Shown here: positions 32,469 to 45,562 of the stretch, one piece after another
Numbering within the stretch: the first letter of the stretch is position 1
Layout: every line of letters starts with the position of its first letter
Source: Limnomonas spitsbergensis
Lineage: Eukaryota; Chlorophyta; Chlorophyceae; Chlamydomonadales
Direction: 5' to 3'
NCBI GenBank assembly: GCA_037349105.1
Contig: JAYJMM010000119.1
Coordinates: 3,359,001-3,423,000, forward strand
Length of the DNA: 64,000 nt
The notes under the pieces: generated by a model
Told to the model about the DNA's origin: nothing
The model's input: the letters and a program-made list of their open reading frames with translations, nothing else
Database searches by the model: none
Program-made: the position numbers and the translations under genes

Positions 32469-35400
32469 TCAAGCACGGTCGCCTCGGAGTCGTGATATGA
32501 GCTGCTGCACTTGCACAGAGTACTTCTTGGAAATCTCGGCCCGTCTCGGTTTCATGGTCCGTGTCAATGTACCGTCTTCAACACTGAGCTCTGACTCAAT
32601 CTGGAATGGGGAGGCAAGAGGTGTGAGGGGGCAGAAATGTGTATGTTTATATCAGGGAGGGACACACACGGGGCAGGGAAAGGTACGTGAGGCACCTGCC
32701 CCAGTGCATGGCGTAATTCAAGGGTACCTCCAGAACAGCAGATATAAAGGCTAGTGGCCTAGGCCATGAAAAACAGCATCAAGCACCCAGAGGGCACCAG
32801 GCCAAAATGGGTGGCCTGCGCTTAACACTGCCTGCCCATTTCACACACGAACGCTAGGCTGCGCCACTGGAACTGAATGATGTTTTAGCAGATGCCGGAG
32901 ACATAGATGCTTGGTAAAATAACCAAGTGGATTCCTGTCCCCAAGCCACGTGGTGCAACCATGGACTGAGGGTCCCAGGCCAAGCAAGTTCATAGCAATG
33001 CATGGACCATGAAAAAATTTCTGAAGCTTGCATGCTCAGGCTCACAAAACTTTCAGTTTTTTTGCAGAATCCTCTATGCGCTTCTAGGCGCCAAGGAGGC
33101 GCATGGTCTCCTCAACAGTGGGCCCGCAAACCGCACTGTGACAGCACATGAAACTTCCAGGCCCACAATACCGGCCCACGAGGTGCAAAGGACTGGCCCC
33201 CGCTAAATAGGCCTCAACACTGCAATGTGTGCAGTGTGCTCCCATCTCCTGAGCCATGCATTATTCCCATGCGGGTACAGGCACCAGCTCTCAGGCAAGC
33301 TGCCCTACAAGCTGCAGGAATTCAGGCGCCTACATGCACACTCAGGCGGTTCTACCACTGCAATGTCCGTAGTGTGCTCCCAGCTCATGGGCCATGCATA
33401 CCATGTGCGTGAAGGTATCATGCATGCCCTTGCGGTCTTACCACTGCAATATGTGCAATGTTCTCCCAGCTTCTGAAGTCGGGCCTGCTGCGGTTGAGGC
33501 GAGCCACCTCTGCGGTCAGCAGCTCCTCTAGCCGGCCTCTGTTGGTGCCGTTGGTGCCGATGCTGGTGCCGCCATTGCTGCCCAAGCTGCTACTGCCCTT
33601 GCTGTTGTCTGTGGTTGCATTACCCCCAGAATTAGAGGTGCTGGCCTCCATCCGTTCTACCGCCTCCATGTCAGGGAACACCAACGCACCCTGAAGGCGC
33701 GTTTAAGGTCTTTCAGTTTAAGGACCAGCCAGAGGGGGGAAACTGGAATACCAAGGCACCCTTCTCGGATGTTTGTTTTCATGTCTTGTTCTTATATTAT
33801 CACAGGCTAGCTGGTCGGGGAGCACCAGTGCACTCTGAAGGACGGGCACTCGGCTGCTGCATTCCTGCATCCACCAAACAACCTTGTGCCATGGGGACAG
33901 ACCGTGCGAACAAAAATGACCCGAGGTGATCCAATCAAGAGGGCCCCCCGCACCAGGCAGGCAGAGAAACCAAGGGGCAGTGTCAGCTGCTTCACCTCTC
34001 CTGTGGCACATTATTTCAGCCACAAACCCTAATACAGGAAAACAGTGTACGTATCCAGCCCCAGGCGGTAAGGTCTACGCCTCTACCGTCTGGTACTCAA
34101 AATGACCTCTTGGAGCAATCCCGCCCCAAACTGGGCACCCCTCAAGCACTGCATGTACCACCCTCATGCGGCAACCCCTCCCTTCGAATAAGCCCCAGCA
34201 GCCCAAGTCCTCCCATCAGCCCCGGCACCCACCAACTGCCGCTTGTCCTGCCCTAGTAGAATCACATGCTTGATCAGCGGCGAGCAGGTCAGCGCGCCCT
34301 CAATGGGTTCAGGCTCAACCTGCGCTCAGAGGCAGGAAGGGCATCAACGATGAACGAATGCCAGTGTACAGGTTCATAGATGTGAAGCTGAGAACGCAGG
34401 TTTGAAGTTTGAGAGCAAGATTCATTTCCAGGGATGGGGGGGAAACCTCTTCCTGACAGGGAGGCCCTGAACAAAAAGAAGACAAACGCAAGCCCCTAAA
34501 GGCGTGAACGGTGGCTCCACATGTGGCCACGAGTCGCCCATCCGTTTGTAAGCCAGGTCAGTCATTTGTTGCGTGCCGCCTTCTTTCTGCCTCCCCATGC
34601 TGCCTCCACCCCCTGCCTCTTACTTCTACTGCACCCCATCCCCGCCTTTGCAACCTCTCAGCTAAAATAAAAATGGCATGCTGCCACTCCCAAACTCATC
34701 AGTGTAGCAGTCGCACTGGACCCAAGCTGCAAACCTCAATGAGACCTCATGATAACCTACAGGGCAGCTTCTCTTCCCTTTGTTCCCTTGCTATGTCCAT
34801 CCCGTAGTAGCAGCGCATTACTGGCACTTGCCTGCACCCCTCCCTCCACTCTCTTGGCACCCTCTAGGGCTACCAGCTACCCTTCCATTTCTTCCATTTC
34901 TTCCATTTCTTCCATTTCTTCCATTTCTTCCATTTCTCCCATTTGTTTACCCATACCTTCTTCCAACCCAATGAAACCAGCATGCCCGTTTGCCCAAGCT
35001 GTATCCTGACATCGGCTATCACCATGCCCTCATGAAGGTTGAACGACTACTTTTTCCATACCGGCAATTGTTCTTCCATTCATTTCTTGCATTAATTTCC
35101 TGTCATTCCTTTATTTTCACTTCCTTCCCTCCTTTCCGCCCCTCTGCACCCCGCACCTTCTTTCCACTGGACAGCACGAGCGTGTCCTTCGCCCTTCCTG
35201 TCAGAACCAGCATGCCGCCCATCACACTGCCTGACACCCCAGCAGGTGCTCGCCACCCCAGGTCACCTGCAGACAGAGGAGGGACCCAGTGGAGCAGCCT
35301 GGTCAAATAAACAAGGGTACAGCGGCGTAACTCAAGCTCAACCTGCTGATGTACAAGAGGGTTCAGCGGTGAGAGCGATCGGCATCCTGTTTGACAGCCA

Positions 35401-38400
35401 ATGGCGGCCAATCAAGGAGGGGCGCAGCGTCGCAGCGTGGTGTGACCCTAAGAGTACATGGGGAACACAATGCTGTGAGATGACATCACTCCCCTCCTCC
35501 TTCAACCTTTCCGGCACCTACTTATAGAAGCTTACCGCTCCCTCCATACGCATCGCACTGTCCCAAACCAGCCGTCGCCCATTCTGACCAACTCGCACGT
35601 GGCATGTTTTTTGTCTCCTTCCTCGAACCTTAATCCTCACCTTGAACCCTCCCCTGTCCAACAAGCCATCACCCGCCCTGTCCACCTGGCACACGCTGCT
35701 TAACATTTTATCCTGAACCCTGCACCCACCCGTGTCAAACCAGCCGTCGCCCGCCCTGAACGCCTTGTTTGTGGAGGCGGGATCGTCCATGTAGCCGAGC
35801 ATCACACCCGGGCCCCTGGCCAGCAGCAGGCCAGGCGAGCCATCAGGTAGATCCGCCAGGGTCTCCGGATCGACCACCCGCGCCTCAGTGCCCGGGGTAG
35901 GCACCCCAATGGTCCCTCGGACATTCTGATAGGAACAGGGGGCAAGGGGTCACGGGCAAGGGCTTCAGGTGAAGGGCACATACTGATGAAAACAGGATCC
36001 AGGAGTGGCTTGCATATTATAATCAAAACACAGTTGAGGGCTGAGGGTGCCTCGCTCATACTGATCAAAATGAGGTGGAGGTCTAGGGTGCCTCACACAT
36101 CCTGACAGAAACATTAGGGTTCATTGGGGTGTAGCCAACTCTGACAGAAAGATGATGGTTTGTCAGGGTTCAGGAGGATTGCGGAGCTAGTGGTAACCTA
36201 CTGGTAACATACTGGTAACGTGGCTAGCCAATGGCGGCATGCATGTGGCGGCCTTGCTGCAGGAGAGTATCAGCATCAGCTTTCGGTGCTCTAGGGGCTG
36301 CAGAATGTGCAAAATGGCACATCATAAAGGACCAGTCATGATCCTGGGCTCATCACGATTTAGCCACCGACCGGAAACGAGTAGCCTAAGGATTCCCTGC
36401 TTTGACCCCATATCAGGAAAATCGACCTGAAAAACGCGTTTGCATGGACCCATGATGAGGTTTGATGCATTTTAACCATGAGATACAACCATCGAGGCAT
36501 CAATTGATTAGCAGGACTGACCTTGGAGAGTTGTCTGCAGGCTAGCACTGGCGAGGTCTCCGTGAGGCCCCTGGATGCACGGCACATGCACGGTCAGAAC
36601 TCAGAAGTATGGGGGGGGGCAGTACTTCTGATTGCAAACATGGCGGGTCAGCACCAGGTCAGCACTGGTGAGGTCTCCGTCAGGCCTCTGCATGCACAGC
36701 ACATGCACAGTTATAAGTAGGGGAGGAGGCGCAATCATGGCGGGTCAGCACTGGGAAGGTCTCCGTGAGGCCCCAAAGGGACACAGAACATGCACGGTCA
36801 GAACTCAGAAGAAGGGGGGGGGCAGCACTTCTGATTGCAAGCATGGCAGGTCAGCACTGGGGAGGTCTTGGTGAGGCCCTGAAGGGACACAGCACATCAC
36901 GCATAAAGGGTCAGAACTAATGGTCACAGCAGGTCGGGTCCATACTGCATAGCAGGTCAGGGCTTAGGATTACAACCCAGCCAGCAACACAGGATGTGCT
37001 AGGTAGAGACCCGTGGCCCTCTGAAACAACTCAAGGGCTGCAGTCTTACGTAACCCCACACTTGCCGCAGTGCCACTCTCGCCCTGTTGGTCATGCTGCT
37101 GCTGAGGCTTATTCGTCGCCATTGGACGGCGGCAGCCCTTGGATCCAGATCCAGCTTGAGCTAAGGAAGCCCCCGGCCCCCGCCCCTGCTCCATCTCCTA
37201 AAGCCTTGCCAAATCCATGCACCACAAATGGCGGACCGTGCGTCACATGGACATGCTGTGTCCAATCTCAAGACGCTATTTGGGTCAAAGCTCTGCCTGA
37301 TGCAAAAATAGCCCGAGCAACAATTCCCACCGGCCAGTCAAGACCCATACTGCCCGACCAGTCATTCAAGACCCATATACCCACCCAGGCACCCATCCAG
37401 GCACAAATTCAATATCTGCAGTCACACCCCTTTCCAGCACATCAAGAGACTTCAATACTGCCAGCAATGATGTACCAGACATTTGAAAACCAGACACAAA
37501 ATCTTTGACTAGCTTCTTCAAAACCTGCAACCCTGAGATTACCCTGAGGTAAAACCAGCTATTTCAGAGCTGCACACCCATTTCCCCACCATCCATTCAC
37601 GACTTGCAGGCCCAGCACTTCGTAGAAGTCATCCAGGTGAGGGGCCAGGGAGCCACCCCCTGACACCACAGACTGGCGGATGCCGACAGCCTCGCGGACC
37701 TGTGGGTCATATTAGGGGTGAACAGGGTTTAGTCAAAGCAGGTCCAGCCATCCAGGGGGGGGCTGGTGAGCCACCCCCTTATACCAATGGTGAACAGATG
37801 CTGACAAGTGACAACCCCTCACGACCTAGGAGCATATTCTACTTATATTCCCGGAACCCCATACCAGTGCTGTAACAGAAAACCAAAACAGAATCAAGTT
37901 GCGTGAAGGCTGTGCGCTAGGGCAACAACTATTTCCCTGCATTGAATCAGGGTGCAGGATGTGAAGCAGATGAGGATTAACCCCATGCACCCAAACCCCT
38001 CATGCCTGTATCCACAGCCACTGAACAAGAACACGTTTAACATCGATTTCAGCCACACAAATAGGGCAGACAAGCTTCCAACCACCGGCCGTAAAGCTTG
38101 GCCAATCCTTAGACACTGTTCTGCCCAACAACAAAGACAAACAAGCTTGATGCCACACACAACTTCAAGTTTCCCACCTTTACGTAAACAAGCTTGGTAG
38201 CTAAGATGTGGATGGGATGCAGCAAGGCCGCCAATAACGCGGCCTGGAGGACGACCAACGCTGGGACAGAGCTGCGGGCATACTGCAGATGCAGGATTTG
38301 AAATTTAGGGTTTGAAGTCCAGGGTGTGAAATCCAGGTGGCAGACGAGGAAGTACTAACAAACAGGCTGGCGTGGGGCTGTGTGTGTACTGCAGGTACAG

Positions 38401-41400
38401 GGTGCGAAGTACAGGTAGCAGAGGAAACAGAACTAAAAAGATCTCGAGGGGGGCTGCAAGTGTACTGCAGACAGGTACAGAGTTTTTAGCACAGATGTCA
38501 GGTGAAGGAATCTTGAAACCAGGGGGGGAAACCAGGGGGGGAAACCAGGGGGGGAAACCAGGGGGGGAAACCAGGCCTGGGCTTAATGCCCTAATGAACG
38601 CAGTGCTAGCTGCAAGGAGCACCAAGACATGCAAGTATTATAAAGACTAGGTAGGTGTTAATCATTTTTAGAAGGACTAAGAGACAAGAAAAGTTTCTAT
38701 TTATTATAAACTTGTGAAAACGCCCCCCCCCCCAAACACCTGCAGCGCTGTCCCAGACGTCACACGGCATGCCTTGATGTACGCAGTGCTGGCAGCGAGC
38801 AAGGAGGTGACGACCGCCTTGCGCAGCGCAGGCATCGCGTTGAATTGACTCTGGATCTGAGGGGGGAGGGGAGCCATGCAGCGATCGTAATAGTCAGCAC
38901 TGAGTAGGACTCATACTGAAATAAGTATTCGACAACAATTCACTTGGGCATCCAGCACAGTTGCTCTGTACTGAAAATAACCCGATTGGCTTTGCCTTCC
39001 CTCATGATGAACGTAGCTTAGGTGAGGGATCCATGCACATACTAATTCATCAATTGTCAACGTCAGTTTTCAGTCAAGCATTTAAGAGTTTTGGTCGATT
39101 ATTTGCAGAGAAGCATAAACAAAAAATCATTTTCTCATACCCGAGGAAAGGCAAATCGAATCTACGGTAATACATGCTCAGCATGAGACCTGCAGCCTGC
39201 ACAGCATGGTGCTCATTTCCCTAACGTACTCCATTTGCAGGATGGCACTGCTGGCCTCTCCCTCACCCTCGAGTACAGGGTGTCCAGGACCAGGGGCACG
39301 CAGACAAAGTGGTCGGGTCGGTACCGCGGGAGATCATCCTTAAACCTGCGGATGCTGGTGTACACCTGCAAGGGGGGACAGGGACCACTGCTGGGCGTAC
39401 AGTACCTGGTGCTACCTTATGCACCCTCCACAAACAAACAGCTCGCTTACCTCAACTCACCATACATTCCACTAAATTGTCGCCCCTCGCCTCCCCACTT
39501 CCCACACACATACCCCAATGTGCCTGCCTGCATAGCTGGGCACAGTTGCTGGAGCTACCTCATGCACCCTGCACGATTCAACAGTTACCATCCCTCACCT
39601 CACCCCCTCCACTGCCGCCCCTTACACTCTCTCCCCCAACTCCACACTCACCTGCCTGGCACCTCGGCTGAGTGTGTAGTAGCTGGTGCTGCGCTCGTAG
39701 ATGTGCCAAGGGGGCAGCAGGCTCAGCATGCACTCTCCTGCCTTCACAGGCATGAAGTGGGACAAGTGCTGCACCTGGGGGAGGGGGGGGCAGAGTGGAG
39801 CTCCAAAGCTTGGTGGGGGCAGAGCGACTCACATTGGGGAATAGGGGTCGGGGCAGGGCATCGGGGGGAGAGAGCAGTTAAGAAAGAGGCATTTGGGTTC
39901 GGGGCAGGGTAAAGGGTTCGAAGCGGTTCAGAATAGGCATGGAAGTTTTGAGTGGTTAAGAGAAAGGTAAAAGAGGTAAAACATATTTGGCTCTGCTTAT
40001 TGCGGTTCAGGGCGGAAAGGTAGGAACCGTGTAGGTCGCCAAGATGAAAGCGGCCGTGCCACTTTCATCTTGGGGAGCACGTCTGTGGTTTTCTTAAGCA
40101 AACGGAACATAAACGGGAAGCATACGAGATTTTAAAATGCTCCTCGTGGAAGCGAGTGCGGAGAGCTCGGTGAGAAGAGAGGGCAGTGCGAGGGGAATGC
40201 GAAAGGAGGGCAGTATGTAGTGAGAGGGGAGGGCAGTATGAAGGGAGTGAGAAGGGGGAGCAGTATTGAAAGAGGAGGGCAGTGAGAGGGGAGGAGGGGG
40301 AGATAAAGAGGAGGGCAAAAAAAATGTGGTCAGGGTAGGGCTCGCAAAGTTGCAAGGCGGGATCCGCCACGGACAACTAGCTACTTACGCGCTATCCGTG
40401 AAGATATGCCAACATTTGCGACTTTGGTTTAACCCCATTTGCACAAATCAATGAATTATCCAGGCACCTGCACCCACACATCCCATCTTCCAACCGTCCT
40501 CCCACCTGGTACATCAGGTTACCATGTGTGGGGCCTGACGGCCTTGGGGTTCCCAGTGCTAGGGTTTGGGGTTAGAAAAAACTTAACTAAAACCCAGGTA
40601 TCCCAGCTCCCACCCGTCCACATACCTGGTACACCAGGTTCCCAAGGGTCAGCATGACGGCCTGAGGATTCCCAGTGGTAGGGTTAACAGTAGGAGACCC
40701 TGAACCCTAAGCCCTGAACCCGTCTACACACCTGGTACAATAGATTGCCATTCGTGAGCATGACCGCCTTGGGGTCCTCGGTGGTAGGGTTGATGGTAGA
40801 AAACCCTGTACCCTAAGCCCTGAGACCTAAGCTCTGATCCCTGAACCCGTCTACACACCTGGTACATTAGATTGCCATGTGTGAGCATGACCGCCTTGGG
40901 GTTTCCCGTGGTGCCGCTAGTATACACGAGGGTCGCGACATCTGACTGCGACATGGGGGCAGGAAGGAAGCCCTGATGCTCCTGGCCTTGCTGCTCCTCG
41001 CCCGCTGCCTGCAGCTCCAGCCGCCCCTGGCCGATGTCCAGCACCTGGTCATAGGCGAGCACAGGCAGGCCTACCGGTAGGCCCAGCGCCTCACTCTCCT
41101 GGCGCACGTCATCCACGCTGCCCCACAACACCAGCACGAATTTGAGGCCCGGGCTGACGGTGGGAGCATCTGCTGCTGCTGCTGCTGCTGTTTCCCCTGC
41201 TGCTGCTGTCCCGCGCCTGCTGACACCACCAGCGATGATTGTGGGCGCCATCTTCCTTAGTGTCTCCATGTCCTGTGGGGGAGGAAAGCATCCCCAAGAG
41301 CAGTAAGCGACCCCAGTGGCAGGAGGCAGTTGGCACCCCCAGGGACAGGTACTGGTTAATTTGCACACAGTAAAGCGGAAAGCATGTTTCCAAGGGCAGG

Positions 41401-44400
41401 TCTGGCTTGGATTGCACTCCTTGAACGGCTCATACGAGTCCTGTCTCCTCATATCCAGGCAGCATCCGTATCCATTTGCATTGCTGATCCCCTCCTTCCA
41501 TCAAAAAGGCAAGAAAACCACAGACCACTAGTTTCAGCCTTGAAAGACATGGAGACAAAGCCCACCCTGCACAGAGACCCAAACCCCTGTTTAGGCAAAT
41601 GCCCCTATGGACAGCAAGCCATCCGACGCCTCGCCTACCTACCCCCTCCCAACCCTACCTGTATCACCAGCCCGCTTGAGTGTGAGTGTGACATGATATA
41701 CGTCAGCTCCTCCACGGGCGCCGTGGACCCCCGCACACAGTCGGCGCAACCATTGAGCATGATTGCCTGAGGGGGCAGGGGGAGAGAGAGAGATGTGCAC
41801 GGTGGTGTTATTCATGGTACACACCATTACTCTTTTTAGGGTGCACAGCTACAGCGCAGCTGTTGCAAAGCAGTGTGTTGCTGAAAACACACACCTGACC
41901 ACCTCTGATAGGCCCACAAGGCCATCGAGTGGGATGGAACCCTTTAGAGCGACTGGCTTAGGGCCATGGCAACATGACCTACAGCACCATCTCCCCTGGA
42001 TAACAGGTGGAAATGTGGCTGAGGTGTAGCTGCAGATGGAGGTGACGGGGGGTATGCGGCGTGTAGCTCGGGCCTTCTCTTATCTACCGATTTATCATGA
42101 CCAATACCGGATACAATCATATAATTGATCTCCCCATCCTATCCCACTTGCTAGAAAGATCACCTGGTCAGCCACCAGCCAACGGCTAGAGTTTTCTGAG
42201 AACAAGCTGACCTGCAACACAAAATGCGACAGGAGACAAGTCAAAGTCCAGCACAAAATAGCAGCGGGCATGAAGGACGTGCAAGAAACAGTCAGCATTC
42301 ACAATCAAGACGGCGAGACATCCCAGTGCCTGACGTGAGCTGATCTTCAAGGACCAGCTTTATTCGAAGACATGAGCTCGTAGCTCATTCAGTCCAGACC
42401 TATATCCCGCCATCCTCACCAGCCACTTGTCATGTGTCTACCTATCATGTACTGTGCACAATATGAGGGTTCAACTTCCAGCTGTGACTTGGCTTCAGTC
42501 CATGATGTGTTGCCAAGGTTCGCGAAAGAGGATTTCAGAGAAGCTGATGGGCGTGGCCACTTATATTGTGGCAGCCTATACACCCGTGATGCTCAGACAC
42601 GGCACGCCCGGCCTAACGCCAATGGGTCATGGTGCAGCCTGCCCTGCTGCTTGGGCCGCGACCAATAACTCGTCATATTGTCCCCAATCGGCCCAACAGT
42701 GGTCAGTGGTCACCATATCCCAGAGCCCCCCAATTCCAACTGTGGTCTGGTGTGCACTTAAGAGGGCAGAGGTGACACAAGGCGGTGGTTTGCTCCTCAA
42801 GCCCTTACTGAAGCATATACGCTGATTGATTTAAGTGCTTGGTTGCATGGTGGACATCGCGTAATTCATACATAATGTCATGCCCAGACATGCCCCCAAC
42901 GGCCCCATTCTTTTACGGACCCCAAAACAATCCTAAGTATGGCACTGTTGGTTCATCTTTCAACTATATTTTGTATTCTGTAAGAGACTTCCTGAAGCCC
43001 TAAGAGAAGAGGGCCTCCCACATCCCCTCACACAGAGCAAACAAGTATGTTTTAGAAATCTTAAGCAACAGTTTCGTAGCAACCTGGCCAACAGCCGCTT
43101 GGAGCTGGTACAGCAAGCGTTGCTGCTTGGGACACCGGTCACCGGCCGTAGGCCAGTCAAGCAACGGCAGGTCCCCAAATGTGATACATTGCACACTAAA
43201 TAACCGCAGCCGAGTTTCCTGTGCAAACCACCTCTGCCTCCTGTGGACCTCCTGCCACCGCTGTCGCACCTTCTCTCCTGGGAGGAGTCCCAGCTGCTGC
43301 AGGCCTGCTGCCAGGGTCTGCATCTGGTCCCAAAGCTGCCTGAACATGACAAAGAATCACATTTCAAAATCCACATTCAAATTTCAGAGTGCTGCGTTGA
43401 GAAATGCATTCATGGCTTTCCAGTGTGTTGAAAAAAGAACCGCCAAGGCTTGCTGAACCGCCAAGGCTTGCTGAACCGCAAGGCTTCCTGAACCGCCAAG
43501 GCTTGCTGAACCGCGAAGACTTGCTGAACCGCCAAGGCTTGCTGAACTGCCAAGGCTTGCTGAACTGCAAGGCATTGCTGAACCGCCAAGGCTTGCTGAA
43601 CCGCCAAGGCTTGCTGAACCGCAAGGCTTGACGAACCCACCTTGACGTGACCGTGATGCCCCCTCTGTGAGGATCTTCCAGCATGACATCATGTGGCCTG
43701 GTTTCATACAGGCGCTTCCAGCTGCAAGGTGGCAGTAAAGGTTGCACGTCATCACTATTTTGTGCAGTTACAAGCCCACTTTTAGCCCATGGTTAGGCTG
43801 CACCTCTGGCGCCAAGAACCCAATTGGGCCAAACCTATACCGGTTTACAAACACAGGCCAAAGCAGTATGGCAGGCCGCACATGAAGCTTCCGGCCGGAG
43901 GCCGATAGGTAGCTGAAATTTATGTAAAGAGTAACCCAGCCAGGCCGGGTTTTCAGTATTCTTGGAGAGGCCTCTACGCTGGGAACTGTACTCTTTACCG
44001 AATGACATGGTTGGAGGATGACAGCGTGGAGGCACTGGCCATGAGCCACATTAAAAGACAAAAATATACACAAGGCAGATGTGAATATATGGGAATTATG
44101 CCACGCATAGCACGCTATATCACCTAATATTTGGTCATTGCTCTCTAGACACGACTGGGTACAGGAAATTTATCAGTTCACGGGGGGTGCATGAAGGGTA
44201 TGCAACAGCATGCCATTTCAGATACAAGCTGAAATCCCGCATTTTTAAAGAGTATGCATAACGTTACATGCATAGCATATATCTTGCAGCTCTCACTTGC
44301 GAGATATTGCATGTGTGTGCTGCAACATGGGCAGAGAAATGCATGCACATGCATGTATGCAATGTCTGTCATCCATTGAACCTATTCTTCTGAAAGCGAG

Positions 44401-44860
44401 TGCAGCTCACATTTGCGTGATATTGCTCGCATCACCATCTTCAGAGGGAGGAGATGAACCACGAGGGTCCACCTTCGGCTGCTCCGGGAGCGACGGTTTG
44501 AAGCCTTGGCCGCTGGCGATTCCCACCTCCTGGATGCGTCGCCGAAGCAACACGCAGGGTAAATCTTCAGCTCTCTAAATATATGTTGCTTTAATCTACC
44601 GGCCATGGCTCGCTGCTCTCTTCCTTTAGCTCATATCTGCTCATCTATTCGACAAACCCACCCCCTTTTCTCACTCGGATGGCGGAGAAGACAGGCGTGA
44701 GAGCTGTGGTTGAATCCAATCCTGACATACGACGCTCTTGCCTTCGAGTCCATGAGACGGGCCGCAGGCCACGCGTTGCACGCGTGGTGCTCAGGGCGGG
44801 TAACAGCTGGCGTCCATGGCTGCCAGGCTCCCAAATTGAGATTGAATGATGATGCAGCAT
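32469..44860 (-). CDS. Long-chain acyl-ACP/acyl-CoA synthetase (AAE15/16-Slr1609 type)
   Basis: Firm exons, all phase-consistent: 43721-43641, 43339-43270, 42211-42164, 41766-41659, 41272-40859, 39774-39652, 39365-39267, 38856-38740, 38282-38178, 37699-37590, 36570-36522, 35925-35730, 35266-35157, 34319-34233, 33690-33442 and 32600-32469 (stop TGA), about 698 codons. Motifs in order: LVYTSGTTGNPKAVMLTHGN (AMP/ATP loop), LSLLPPWHIYERS, VVSGGGSLAPHL, WGLTETSP, DGWFDTGDLGWRAP, GRAKDTLVLSSGK, VEPEPIEG and LTRTMKPRR with the C-terminal catalytic lysine. The pattern matches the plant plastid AAE15/16 and cyanobacterial Slr1609 acyl-ACP synthetases, which reactivate free fatty acids with ATP. Low-complexity inserts: an Ala/Thr-rich one before the ATP loop and a Ser/Gly/Asn-rich one in the C-terminal domain. 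Tentative 5' exons 44860-44675 (Arg/Ser/Thr-rich, transit-peptide-like) and 44574-44436 do not join 43721 in phase, so one exon is missing. Confidence 0.88.
33210..33480. repeat. Three copies of an exon 3' edge, acyl-activating enzyme gene
   Basis: The donor edge of exon 33690-33442 (minus strand ending SWENIAHIAV, then GTAAGA) recurs at about 33351-33390 and 33211-33252, with 85- and 140-bp offsets. One copy retains a GT at the same place (GTGGTAGAAC). Confidence 0.85.
34876..34945. repeat. 9-bp microsatellite in an intron
   Basis: About seven copies of TTCCATTTC lie in the intron between exons 35266-35157 and 34319-34233. Confidence 0.9.
35545..35760. repeat. Three copies of the GDGWFDTG exon edge, acyl-activating enzyme gene
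   Basis: The donor edge of exon 35925-35730 reads RAGDGWFDTGG across the junction. Copies at about 35645-35690 (RAGDGLLDRGG) and 35550-35590 (decayed) follow in the intron. Confidence 0.85.
36536..36890. repeat. Copies of the GLTETSPVL exon start inside the upstream intron
   Basis: The exon at 36570-36522 begins GLTETSPVLA. Plus-strand blocks at about 36655-36690, 36745-36780 and 36850-36885 repeat its start (AGCACTGGTGAGGTCTCCGT and variants) with adjoining intron (CACAGCACATGCAC). The copies stand upstream of the real exon in transcript order, each with a potential acceptor. Confidence 0.85.
38280..38640. repeat. Intron repeats including a copy of the LLAASTAYIKA exon segment
   Basis: At about 38590-38630 the minus strand reads VLLAASTAFIRAL, a diverged copy of the adjacent exon's SLLAASTAYIKAC (about 38760-38800). 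Nearer the next exon, a block with ACTGCAG plus intron is repeated at about 38282, 38387 and 38465. A 13-bp AAACCAGGGGGGG array of five units sits at 38517-38575. Confidence 0.75.
40500..40915. repeat. Four copies of the ATP-loop exon edge and donor, acyl-activating enzyme gene
   Basis: The true donor edge of exon 41272-40859 reads TTGNPKAVMLTHGNLMYQ then GTGTGT. Downstream copies read TTEDPKAVMLTNGNLLYQ plus GTGTGT (about 40790-40735) and TTGNPQAVMLTLGNLVYQ plus GTATGT (about 40678-40625), both still open and with good donors. A fourth, frame-broken copy lies at about 40560-40505. Period is about 115-125 bp. Confidence 0.92.
43438..43632. repeat. 18-bp minisatellite in an intron of the acyl-activating enzyme gene
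   Basis: About eleven copies of an 18-bp unit (GCCAAGGCTTGCTGAACC and variants) lie between exons 43721-43641 and 43339-43270. Unit length divisible by three gives spurious ORFs on both strands. Confidence 0.92.
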
Positions 44861-45470
44861 TCTCAATTCACCACTATTATGATAAGTCGTTGCGAGGAGG
44901 AGGTGTCTACAGTAATAAGTTCGCGTCTGCCTTCCTGTCTTCCTTACTTTTAGACCTTTATGTGGTCCCCATGCCGGATAACAACCGACAGAATCTTCAG
45001 TTGTGCCGCGGGTGGTTGTGCCGGTTGTGCTCACCCGAGTTGTGCCACCTTCCAGTAGCTCCTTTCGCTACATGTGGTCCAACATCCGTGTTTTTTTGCA
45101 GTGCATCACTGGGCCGAGCAGAAACCCAGTATAATCAGTGTACACATTACTTCGCACAGTCGCACATGACCACCTTAGGGGAAAACCTGGGCGGCCACTA
45201 GGGACCAAACCCGGACCGGCCTGCAACTGATGGACCAAGCTTAAGGCTTTTACTGCATCAGGTGTCACGTTATTGACTGCATCAGGTCCCCACTTCAGCA
45301 AGACATGGTGTGGTTTAATTGTAGCTGAGGCTCAAAAAACAGCAAGCAGTGCGCACTGCGGGCAGGCCCTAGGGCTCTGCTTGGAAGAGAACAACTGAAC
45401 AAGGTCAGTACCCAACTGAGATCAATACACAAGGCAAAGATCTTCTCTCTCCCCCCGCCCAGAGCGCCGA
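44861..45470. other. Probable 5' region of the acyl-activating enzyme gene
   Basis: The minus-strand frame leading into the tentative first exon stays open to 45034 but with no convincing upstream ATG. No TATA-like or other control motif stands out. Confidence 0.4.
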
Positions 45471-45530
45471 GTTTCATGTTCCTGCCCCCTCACATAGGAG
45501 GATGGCATGGCTGCACCATGGCCCAAGCTG
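45471..45530. repeat. Sequence shared with the flank of LINE copy B
   Basis: The block with GTTCCTGCCCCCTCACATAG and GGAGGATGGCATGGCTG also occurs, inverted, at about 18427-18485 next to LINE copy B. It may be part of another dispersed repeat or a once-transduced flank. Confidence 0.7.
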
Positions 45531-45562
45531 TGCATGGTGGCTGTAATTGAGCTTAGTCATTC

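Noticed and set aside
36970..37508. Plus-strand ORF of 170 codons and a minus-strand ORF at 36970-37194
   Set aside because: They lie in an intron of the acyl-activating enzyme gene. Flanking exons join in phase without them, and neither shows family similarity or matching splice sites.
43364..43755. Repetitive ORFs (SASLGGSASLGG, RFSKPWRFSKPW, LNRQGLLNRQGL)
   Set aside because: All are frames of the 18-bp intronic minisatellite; only 43721-43641 is real coding sequence there.
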